Shown: one piece after another, positions 19,001 through 23,909 of the stretch
Numbering within the stretch: the first letter of the stretch is position 1
Layout of the letters: every line of letters starts with the position of its first letter
Assembly (NCBI GenBank): GCA_009781515.1
Contig: WQXY01000015.1
Span: 1-57,183 of the forward strand
Direction: 5' to 3'
Origin: Oscillospiraceae bacterium
Lineage (GTDB): Bacteria > Bacillota > Clostridia > Oscillospirales > Oscillospiraceae
DNA length: 57,183 bases
The notes under the pieces: generated by a model
Databases searched by the model: none
Told to the model about the DNA's origin: nothing
Seen by the model: the letters and a program-made list of their open reading frames with translations, nothing else
Made by a program: the position numbers and the translations under genes

Positions 19001-20782
19001 GACAAAATAATCATAGGGGTCGCCAAGAATGTCAAAAGCAGGCATACCTGTTACTCTGATAGTCCAAATGTTAGCTGTTTCATCAGATAACATTTCGACC
19101 TTTACTTCCTGTGCTCCGTCAACCTTAGGTGATGAATTGGATAACTTGTCAATCAGTTTTTCTTCTTCAAGGAGAATACTGTACAGATAAAGTTCTTTGC
19201 TGAGCTCTGTCCATAATGCGTTTCTTGTACCGTAAGCATTATTGTTGTCTTTCCATTCTTTTTGAATGACAAAATCGGCAATTAAGGTGTTTATATAGCC
19301 GCCGGAGGCATCTCTTTCTACAATATAACCTGCCCATGTCTTTTCTTCTGTGTCTGTAAAACCGTTTCTGACCTTGGTTTCATCTTCATCTTTCATTTTA
19401 AATGAATACTTAATTTCATATAAAATCTCGCCAAATACCGGAATTTCCGTAGTTTCACAATCAACACAATCGCAGTCGTCGGGTTCACACCCATCTTTGC
19501 AATCGTCACAGTCTATGTCACAATCGCATATATCGATATAACCGATAATATCGCGTATGCCGGAGGGAAGATTTGCAAATGTATACGCCCATTGATTACT
19601 TGTGGAGCCTGTGACCACGGGGTTATGCGCCGAAGTGGCACCGGGGTTTTTTGGTGTGGCTAAGAGTGTCGGTGATGCTCCCCAACTTTCAAGAATAGCC
19701 TCAGTCAGCGGGATGGGGTCTGTCATACCACTCCCTGCTATAAAAAAGTACAAATCAAGGTCAAAGGCATCGGGCTTCGGCCATCTGCCGGATGTATTAT
19801 CATTCCAGTTTATTCCGGCTTGGTAGTTTAGAATGTCTTTAGCACCATCATAACCATATTTTGTGTCACCCATCCAAGCGGGAAAGTTAAAATCATCATA
19901 CAACTCAAACAACGCTTCAAACGCCTCGACCTCTGCCACCACCTGCAGCAGCTCCACCGTTACAAACTCACCTATGTACTCGCCGCCGATAAGTTTGGTG
20001 TTCCATATTTCAACAAGCCATGGGGTTTCTTCATCGGGCATGGGTGGTATTTTTTCTGCGTTGAAGGTTACGGGGATTTCAAGCTTGATTGTGTATTGTG
20101 TATCGTCGGTTTGCGTCTCTGACAAATCACCCGGCTCTGCGGAGCCACCCTCTTGCGGGACGATGTGGACATCGTCCCCTACGGGGGCAAAACTATCAAC
20201 GTCAGGGTCGGTTGAGCCTGTGTCGCTGTCGCATAACTCGTTACATTCATGTGGTTCGGGGTCGGCGGGGTCGGACAAATCACCCGGCTCTGCGGAGCCT
20301 TGAGATTGCGGCTCGGACAAATCACCCGCCGCTGCGGCGGCACCCTCTTTACTAAAGAGGGCAGAGTTTACTGTGATATTGCCATAATAATCAACATTCA
20401 CGACTGCATCGGGCAGGTCGGGCACAGGGTACTGCCCCGGTACTGCTTTGAGCACATCGGGGAGCCTCAGTTCTACGGGGAATACCCCCCCGCTTGCGGT
20501 AAACTCATATTTGGCATATAACTTCGTATCGGTAAATAGCAGCATACCGTCATATATGCTGCTGTCGAAAAGCATTATTTCAGGATATAACCACAGGTTA
20601 TCTTCCACGGGTGCAGCCTCTGCGGACGCCCCCGGTGTCATAGGTATCATCTGAAAGACAATTAAGGCAGCCAAAATAAATGCTGCCGCTCTGTTTGATA
20701 ATCGGGTCTTTCGACCGAGCGAGGGTGATGTCCTTATAAGTTTTTTGAAGCGAAGATAACGTCCAATATCAAACATAATCAT
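7025..20782 (-). CDS. Giant LPKTG-anchored surface protein with about 25 Cna-B repeats
   Basis: About 4,585 residues. The N-terminus is basic (RYLRFKKLIRTSPSLGRKTR), followed by a hydrophobic signal segment (AAAFILAALIVFQMI) ending near ASAEA. Residues to about 480 form an N-terminal region with GSAEPGDLS-type repeats and a Cys/Asp-rich cluster (CDIDCDDCKDGCEPDDC). After that I count about 25 Cna-B-type domains, each opening with a K-x-W pattern (for example VDKEW, VTKDW) and closing with a Y-x-V-x-E strand (YRVVE, YTVRE); the Lys and Glu fit the intramolecular isopeptide bonds known in this family. The C-terminus has an acidic Asp/Pro/Gly stalk, LPKTG, a hydrophobic stretch and RRQRAKYK, a full sortase signal. 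The ATG at 20782 follows AAAGG closely; 20776 and 20794 are alternatives. It is the last gene of the sortase-kinase-regulator unit. Confidence 0.93.
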   Translation of the reverse strand: MIMFDIGRYLRFKKLIRTSPSLGRKTRLSNRAAAFILAALIVFQMIPMTPGASAEAAPVEDNLWLYPEIMLFDSSIYDGMLLFTDTKLYAKYEFTASGGVFPVELRLPDVLKAVPGQYPVPDLPDAVVNVDYYGNITVNSALFSKEGAAAAAGDLSEPQSQGSAEPGDLSDPADPEPHECNELCDSDTGSTDPDVDSFAPVGDDVHIVPQEGGSAEPGDLSETQTDDTQYTIKLEIPVTFNAEKIPPMPDEETPWLVEIWNTKLIGGEYIGEFVTVELLQVVAEVEAFEALFELYDDFNFPAWMGDTKYGYDGAKDILNYQAGINWNDNTSGRWPKPDAFDLDLYFFIAGSGMTDPIPLTEAILESWGASPTLLATPKNPGATSAHNPVVTGSTSNQWAYTFANLPSGIRDIIGYIDICDCDIDCDDCKDGCEPDDCDCVDCETTEIPVFGEILYEIKYSFKMKDEDETKVRNGFTDTEEKTWAGYIVERDASGGYINTLIADFVIQKEWKDNNNAYGTRNALWTELSKELYLYSILLEEEKLIDKLSNSSPKVDGAQEVKVEMLSDETANIWTIRVTGMPAFDILGDPYDYFVVEGERKSTMEDKFAAILGAGLSLPHDNIRYDASYSNVGNFALVTDRSYHGGRVINRLAGDVDFSVDKEWQDEVDMMLEIANAMPAGNEDEIAKRNAAIKAAKDLRPGGILSLYRYPRVGTMSHRTSTPVGLSIDLNRDENFKIRTEDFFTKPDDPADPKLPRFDIEGQEYVYFLKEYYSDPGAGDYRGIPDYSGVLSFVPENEKGGNPTPGLIFNGGTLQNRRVASAGIEVTKSWIAAAQQNMRSDVTILVERRLLNWNYWDGCNIQGCTHDDCEKSKFHYVDLSKPNVNSDKREDAEEKIEGFRAEAMTLSLALSSLPQFDEDGREYQYRIRESRVTVDGVPVDVLDLEEELIGGYRYEFRSSPGSGIPSGGKVKLENKLVGETEVWIRKIWNGNSSPDLDAFFTIRPAGGSLVNPGDDGINIALMKEVHAGGEKTFVPGGTAPADFRITPGNSWHRVTPNVGAPIGDTWLVITGLPRYDEQGREIEYEVRENPRPTGYYNTFGFHYGEKVDEDGEQIGLIEASFTNTPSTGSGRHVSVTKEWADDGDLGCRIPVVMELYYIDGDILVDEVTLSRGNDWLGFLRLSHEPGGVGTGEDRNYNNYYVKERGAEQTVVTPGTPPTTTKIPYNVTYADGYDPTLASSWATTYSTAPIGYMRTHAHGYSVFGKAGTTDGSKINWVTGDPIDLRTDNAEPPPDYTWDAGTEYRTSYTFKNLRTGEVEITIEKDWKDDYHHEHNVPQRVHVQISRAENYKYNWAPLDLPQLHTYDVEYDDPARVDTYKGVVELQLGGVGGETWRQGGLTWKSTKVETAPGKSLVLPKYDANGVLYLYKVEEIAVYEPSPTVSGEWDRHQITSGGYKLDDGHVYSVGYDQHYVYGDHLDPKEPQPVPDQYTYFVTNQREDTVRFEVYKLWHDVARNVTVPGAPTNPAIEDPLHHMRPDIYLVLYEQYKCEEEDELTAPVEAPYVNRRWTTTEASYNAYYWRCEFDPLPRYTSEDIYEDGKLTVPAGTEIIYSVKEMMPNMDSSEYVTDYWDATTPLATPGIVTPPGITNVTTIPIRTVSTDHFKPIASVKSNADNEKDIDARVYDGGVIINRREAERNLSGRKIWHNIREDLPGGFPTIELELRKEFTYSGTYPIGTEVDGVDEVELTKGTPNFTFIKLDADKKPEPMPKYDEYGIFIRYRAFEIGDPIPGYAAPTYDDYTMTVNNIYNVNGPAVTVAFKKDWIFTPFAPPDEGLRPTATIELWRAMEDPEKPGELIEASKLKVGEKEIIYGATGYDGRQVFLPADLWRAGDVGVTPGAGIPRIECGDLETPVKKLLQIGYNGLPYVYYLEEHLDGYAFTGGGFGDNLGTSRDDGETPEDTAEFYYEATNKYDGSSSDESLSTFVRLQGTKTWVNDSENRFNTRPALTFRVYRAIEGKPETLREITSWLNTSASAWTNATDASDEWTYTFTASSTDAGITSGVIGGRSLYRYALNGEPYVYYVEESAADALRHHYEMDIGANGTKITSGGLIAIPEGSLRVKANASGSDMLADFKNTLQTEDTDVKKVWRKNTTPTPTEITPEEYALMLPDSITFKVEYHEEGIAAINPTWLDFRDKTPTLVTLTINKSEIIELLDGSSDMLVEFIDQLPKYGATVLIERQYRLIETHINGAAITSGAAAGFIVTGNTDGISVTNTVELIPLTIRKIWDDDYNRDGFRPPFVDFKIVRDDVSDREMNVRLAHNTDTKVDTDPEADEPDIYEYSWNVPAWLATGTASTYTVEELVGQDTPRGFYELDSNNNPIIPPEELGDKSFTLGESIDKDKQLYEFINMHQKIRFDLRVSKSWGTGVNLDSTIIGASIGLGTADANLNAIRPASVRVRLERNTGTTSTPIWTPMLNGTGGDGDEGRLSKSQTAIQTLNQANSWSLSPAWEDLVARHNGGSQQYRVVEINAAGDVITTMHGYNITNSSTITYTSNQPKQTINPAALTNTLKTTSLKVDKSWVGYEDNEFAKTANVTVQLMYRVQGGGAFIDATGTNSRQTFGGPGWTYTFAGLPTENNAGTPYEYTVREVAIGGENFTGSAYPYSYNKTDGVFTAVGAPTTVTNTLVPRNDITVTKMPWNDSNNQDDRRPATVYVRLIRDMDTPEEMISARVPLSATNTVPWTHTFENLPKYRQDGTTPSTYHVVEEAVQHYELPDFKENEITKKGTLITRVIGGVSTNLWLYEPDRAIEELKGVADVANAKVDITNNYTPRLMNLRVTKQWSPTADPLAAPDNTRPTAIQFRLYRTTNSGLVGNTDETNITSGAVEYLGFEDVSASSTIPWTTAASMWNNLPIMKNVGGSATVPGTSSQFYYFVKEVNTDGTLVKGHTQLYTYALDNTGGTSGGTADIRNSIRGSIADNPQRTHTVTLANTLETIDLNVTKNWVDTAGKFVLTAAQKPDVTVELYFFLGENPPTSTTQWAPMPGATEALLTATKLTDGWLGLPVKNSYGVPYHYAVKETKIGTTDLTGSNYPYSYARQSEFVLATLDTNDDTLKATLTNTLQTSSITISKDWFDNDNQDGVRPSTVTVRLIKDMGTAYEIVSDPVTLPNTTSTPWSFTWDNLPKYRPDGSPCEYRVVEMPVGVDGYTISYGSGSGLTFTNILGGVYAGNEDTLEDLYVSGIIKIDEAAGAVTVRNSYTPKTMNIAVTKDWGLDDDPLGTPFNTRPSSVQFRLYRTTNPDSVGDVSAADVEFVDGAGKNVSASTIPEAWTALWENLPIMKEGSQYYYFVKEFNADNTALSGFGQEYTYTLDNTGGTSAGTADLRKSLRGSIEDSMPRTHTVTVKNTLNTTILTVTKVWDDIVTDNPFTADLADKPAVELHLYFRLEGTTTDPVWTLVPSTIASPITLDNNNGRTGTWSSLPIENSDGSKYLYAVKEVKIGGLEVTDTFFPYSYSRGDEYVEATADGDNLKVAITNTLERRSITISKKWEDFNNQDGVRPNGVQVVLIKDMGEDFEIISEPVTLYATSTLPWTYTWNNLPKYRPDGTPSEYRVVELPAGIPSDYSLQYKINGGDEDDGEEYEGKYSTLEDLYVSDIIAAPANSVTVINSYTPKTMSITAEKHWEDQNDRFEMQPLSAQLQLYVTTNSDGVTDKEAVGTPETVDASTDWEATWNDLPIRKVVDGVSTLLRYTVEETSIHGYTADYKYNGVSPPTLTSLSGNIATPDLPQKVDVTNNLDTVDVTVNKVWEDYHNSYAVRPETLIFALQKRIDGGTWAQATDINGDIIHEMTVTSAESQGYIFTNLPKFDTNGDEWQYRVLEIAALDGTTERDFTSSNGGTAGFIGDKQRTHYEYSTEVLGYETTITNELVVETISISGTKYWIDHNNAYGLRPDDVEFKVYYRDAETDDWAPVDESLYTLEWTNKNGKDAQGNDFWTYEITGPGLTKFVPNKLPLTLRQYCIQEIAPPFYGVVVDSPKPSGDAPANSSIGERRSAPDHHIYDADFENWLPYEITSLWVYKDSDWLPKADSKFIFEVYLSDKPIDEDNPGTLYKGHVYHVFGGKFEDYDKLTDEDKKDAFTEKMTDDGLIEIGRKQSFMLVLPQGVYFNVVEVDEFNDFEIDKQKTFGTSGRTNPTDEPSLTEIYNVLLREVSIINITDNEGQSPTNPGNLTNAGGLVRVELGFGQMQWDDDVEKRDALSVVWEPDEEFFWVLGDFFIIEYLDFGSTDWNTVVVNNYLDDDGELKALEDCDADYPDLLQRFLDAGAKLEFTTDGSVRLVLSEEVEDMPRAVNIYVQFLPTIAVNNVTEGNQGGQVVVSCDSTGGNMNNNADGVPDLGGKPYKKAKKVYGKPDEGWKVDWSYIVIRNLNDLDGEYGYAMVEVGEDGYFETTLNTKIAGKDEVVVKKGWVTEGSIWVEIEELPVSLQIDLRFIPDDSDDPGDPGDSGDSGDSGDTKDPDDPDDPGGSTDPDDPDDPDGPKDPDGSKGTDDKGGTLPKTGLVSIIETLVIGLITSLAATATVALVIRRQRAKYK
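20121..20362. repeat. REP-like palindromic repeats within the coding sequence of the Cna-B gene
   Basis: GACAAATCACCCG(G/C)C units begin at 20121, 20274 and 20315, each followed by GC-rich palindromic DNA (CTCTGCGGAG, CGCCGCTGCGGCGG). The first continues into a GGGACGAT / ATCGTCCC hairpin and the last into CCCTCTTTA / TAAAGAGGG. Very similar modules occur between genes at 39516-39551 and 42824-42842. Read on the minus strand they encode GSAEPGDLS repeats in the N-terminal region of the giant protein. Confidence 0.7.
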
Positions 20783-20854
20783 GTTGCCTTTCATTCACAA
20801 AACAATGTGTTTTTCCGACACTACTGCAACATAATACTATACATATTCACTGTG

Positions 20855-21661
20855 TCATTTGCGTGTCATTTTCTCGAGATACGCATTTGTAAACTCAGCC
20901 CATGAATATTGCGCCATAAACTCACCTGTGTAGTTATTGACCGCATCGGCGTCGGCTTCGAGAAAATCGTATAAATCGCATGTTATTTTATCGGCTGCAA
21001 TAGCAAGCGCACTGCGTTGCCTGATGATTATATCCTCGGCGTTGGCTTTTTTGAGCACCTTGGTTAAATCCAAGACCAAGTGCCTGTATTGGTTTTGCAG
21101 CGCTTCGCAATACGGTCTGTCTTCCCAAATAACTGCGATGACTTCACTGTTGGTGCAAAGCGCACCTTTTCGCATAGTTAAATACGCCAAAAGCTCCTTT
21201 GTTTTTGAGCGTAAGAATTTAAGAGGAACTTCGTCTGCAAAAACCTCAAAGTTGCCAAAGGTTTGCACACGTATTCTATGCTTTGCCACAGGTTTAACCG
21301 GATATCGCAGGTGGTCGATTGCTTCAACAACAGCCTCCGGCGATATCGGCTTCATCAAATATCCACTGGCGTGCAGAGCATACGCATCAACGGCGTACTT
21401 TGAATATCCTGTTGTAAAGACGATGTTTATCTTGCCATAAATATCCTTGAGCCTTTTTGCAAGTTGCAAGCCGTTCATACCACCCATTTCGATATCAAGA
21501 AATGCCATGTCAATATGGCTTTTAGGGGTCGAACTTACATGCGCCAAGGCTTCACTCGGCTTCATAAAGCCTGTAATTTTTGCGTCGGCTACCACGCCTC
21601 CCACAGTTCTTTTCAGGTACTCCAAGGGATTTTTTTCATCATCTACTATAAGAATGTTCAT
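20855..21661 (-). CDS. Response regulator with REC and C-terminal winged-helix domain
   Basis: A protein of 268 residues. The N-terminal receiver domain (about 1-120) has the acidic pair in VDDEKNP, the phospho-accepting aspartate in MAFLDIEMGGMNG, the Thr of VFTTGYS and the Lys of YLMKPIS. The C-terminal part (RVQTFGNFEVFADEVPLKFL) looks like the SARP/OmpR-type winged helix rather than LytTR. The ATG has GGAG and AAAGG upstream. It is 9 bases downstream of a LytS-like kinase and about 70 bases upstream of the giant adhesin, so it probably controls adhesin or sortase expression. The target is inferred. Confidence 0.88.
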   Translation of the reverse strand: MNILIVDDEKNPLEYLKRTVGGVVADAKITGFMKPSEALAHVSSTPKSHIDMAFLDIEMGGMNGLQLAKRLKDIYGKINIVFTTGYSKYAVDAYALHASGYLMKPISPEAVVEAIDHLRYPVKPVAKHRIRVQTFGNFEVFADEVPLKFLRSKTKELLAYLTMRKGALCTNSEVIAVIWEDRPYCEALQNQYRHLVLDLTKVLKKANAEDIIIRQRSALAIAADKITCDLYDFLEADADAVNNYTGEFMAQYSWAEFTNAYLEKMTRK

Positions 21662-21670
21662 TGCCTTTTT

Positions 21671-22948
21671 TTACTCCTTTGGTATTGTAATTATTACATT
21701 TGTTCCGCTGTCCGGTTTGCTTTCTATTATTAGCATACCGCCGCACATAACGGCGAGCCTGTTTCTTGCATTTTTTATCCCGACATGAAGCTCTTCGTCT
21801 GCGAGTTTTTGAACATCAAAACCTACGCCGTCGTCTGTTACCGTGATTATATAATCGTCTTTTTTCTCTTCCGACTTTATAGTAACAGTTCCACCGTCCT
21901 CACGCTTGGTGATACCGTGACGCACTGCGTTTTCAACAATCAGCTGCAGTGTCATGGCGGGGATTAGAAAGTCTTTTGCTTCCAAATCGTAAACTATATT
22001 CAACCTGTCTTCAAAACGCCGTTTTTCAAGCGAAAGGTATGTTTTAACATGCTTTAGCTCTCTTTCAAATGAAATTGGTGTTCTGATAGATAAGGAGTCT
22101 AAGTTTCCACGCAGATAATTTGAAAACTCGTCTACTGCTTTGCTTGCCGTTTCAGGGCTTACGAGGCACATCTCACGTATTGCAATAAGAGAATTGTAAA
22201 TGAAATGAGGTTGAATTTGCGACATCATGACAGATATTCGACTATCATCAAGTTCTTTTTCCAACTCATGCGTCTGTTTGGACAGCTCATTTTGGATAAT
22301 AGCAAAATAGAACACAATAGCAACGGTGATTGAAATTATATTTACCGGAGTTCCTTCGACAAATGAATGGATTATTACTCCAAGTGCAGGAATTATAATG
22401 TAAGCCATTAAGGTCAACAGTTCAATTTTTTTCAAGAATTTTCTTTTTATGAATAAGATACTTGAATTTATTGCCATGCACAAAAATGTCAGAATATAGC
22501 CGAAAATAAACCATTCACCACGGATTAATTGATTATTTTCATCTACTATTGAAGTAAAGGACATAAATGGCTCAGCAAGAATGATTAAAACATCTGCAAT
22601 ACATAAGGCGATTGCTATAAGTGCTGCGGTTTCGATGCGCTTTGAAACAAAAGTCTTCTCTTTTAATACTACCAAAATCATTCGTGTATAAAGTATCAGC
22701 ATAGCCGGTCCGCATGAAGCTTTTATACACTCTGTAATTAAAAGCGGAACAGGAGAGTTGGTCGCGAGTGTTCCGTTTAATAAAAAGAACATAATGCTTG
22801 ATATCTGCAAAATAATATTTACAATTACCATGCCGATGAAAACCCGGGTTTTTCTTTCCTTGCTATGTCCGGTAAGCACCAGCGACAATAAAATTATCAA
22901 ACTAATAACAAGGCAAAATACAGCAATAGTAATATTATACCCAATCAT
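21671..22948 (-). CDS. LytS/YesM-like membrane sensor histidine kinase
   Basis: A protein of 425 residues from the ATG at 22948. That start is preferred because AAAGAGG lies 5-11 bases upstream, inside the end of the sortase gene; an in-frame start at 22981 would overlap it. About seven hydrophobic segments occupy residues 1 to about 205 (a 7TM-type sensor). They are followed by a short coiled coil (ELEKELDDSR), the His_kinase motif QPHFIYNSL with the phospho-accepting His, and an ATPase domain with IVENAVRHG and DDGVGFD. It is paired with the response regulator immediately downstream. The signal sensed is unknown. Confidence 0.9.
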   Translation of the reverse strand: MIGYNITIAVFCLVISLIILLSLVLTGHSKERKTRVFIGMVIVNIILQISSIMFFLLNGTLATNSPVPLLITECIKASCGPAMLILYTRMILVVLKEKTFVSKRIETAALIAIALCIADVLIILAEPFMSFTSIVDENNQLIRGEWFIFGYILTFLCMAINSSILFIKRKFLKKIELLTLMAYIIIPALGVIIHSFVEGTPVNIISITVAIVFYFAIIQNELSKQTHELEKELDDSRISVMMSQIQPHFIYNSLIAIREMCLVSPETASKAVDEFSNYLRGNLDSLSIRTPISFERELKHVKTYLSLEKRRFEDRLNIVYDLEAKDFLIPAMTLQLIVENAVRHGITKREDGGTVTIKSEEKKDDYIITVTDDGVGFDVQKLADEELHVGIKNARNRLAVMCGGMLIIESKPDSGTNVIITIPKE

Positions 22949-22949
22949 T

Positions 22950-23777
22950 TTAACCTCTTTCGGGGACGAGCACCCCAACAACTACCAGTCTTGCGTCGTC
23001 GAAGTCGTATGCACATGTGCAAAGGCTGACAATTTGGTCTGCTGCAGTGATTACAACATCGCTTTTTATGAGTGAAATGCTTTTTATCTGCTCAATGTAG
23101 CTTAAAAATTCGTTATCGTCCGTAAAATGAAGCGGCGGGTGGTCTCTTTGCGAGTGGGCGAGGTGCGCCGCAAATATTACTATTTCATAGTCTGCTTCGG
23201 GGGTGTAGAGGTATATTACGGGGTTTTCGTTGAAAAACTCCTGATTTCTGTAGTTTTTCAGCGAGCCGAAAAGCTCCCCTTCTTTTGACTCATGCCCGTA
23301 GATTAGAATACTTTTATCCGAGAAGTCACTGCTGTTACGGTAGTCAAGGAAGATTGAGCCGCTCCTGTGGCGTGTGCCGTCGGGCAAATGCGAGAGAAAA
23401 AAACTGTTGTCTGTGTATTGCATAACCGGATAGTCAAGCGAACTTCCGAAGAGTTTAATCCACCCTCTAATTCCGGGGAATGTGGCGTCAAGCGCTGCAA
23501 AATCAACGTATGGAACCCAGTTCGGGTCGCTGATTGGCGGGGGATTTTCCTGTGTTCCGTTTGTGCCCGGCTGCGACGATCCCGCTTCGCCGTGCTGCCC
23601 CGACGGCTCTCTCGGGTTTGTTTCAATTCCTGCCAAAAGGTTGCTGTAAAACAGACGGCTCTGATTATCAATCATCAGCTCGCGGATTAAGAGCCCTGCA
23701 AATATAATAACAGATAAAATACCAATTATGAGTGCTATTTGTAGAATTAGCTGCCTTATTTTAACATATTTATCCAT
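22950..23777 (-). CDS. Class B sortase
   Basis: A protein of 275 residues with an N-terminal membrane anchor (IALIIGILSVIIFAGLLI, near residues 13-30), a Gly/Ser/Pro-rich linker and a sortase catalytic domain. The active-site cysteine is in IVSLCTCAYDF near residue 252, with the class-typical downstream Arg in DDARLVVVGV. The catalytic His is probably the one in YGHESKEGE near 162. It is predicted to cleave the LPKTG signal of the giant protein encoded in the same unit and to attach it to the cell wall or link it to other subunits. The stop is one base from the kinase ATG. There is no ribosome site before the ATG, and the promoter position predicts a leaderless mRNA. Confidence 0.9.
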   Translation of the reverse strand: MDKYVKIRQLILQIALIIGILSVIIFAGLLIRELMIDNQSRLFYSNLLAGIETNPREPSGQHGEAGSSQPGTNGTQENPPPISDPNWVPYVDFAALDATFPGIRGWIKLFGSSLDYPVMQYTDNSFFLSHLPDGTRHRSGSIFLDYRNSSDFSDKSILIYGHESKEGELFGSLKNYRNQEFFNENPVIYLYTPEADYEIVIFAAHLAHSQRDHPPLHFTDDNEFLSYIEQIKSISLIKSDVVITAADQIVSLCTCAYDFDDARLVVVGVLVPERG

Positions 23778-23784
23778 ATTTTGA

Positions 23785-23813
23785 AGTATACCATGTTGTT
23801 ATGAATATGGCAA
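23785..23813 (-). promoter_or_regulatory. Promoter of the sortase unit, predicted leaderless
   Basis: Read leftwards, TTGCCA (23808-23813) and TATACT (23785-23790) are separated by 17 bases. Only 7 bases lie between the -10 box and the ATG at 23775-23777, so transcription should start at or next to the start codon. Confidence 0.6.
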
Positions 23814-23909
23814 TTCTTAAGAAAACTGTAAGAATTTGCCGCAGTATTTCTTAAAATCTCCTTGATAAATTATGCACACCAAAAACACATAAACTAAGGA
23901 GATTTTATA

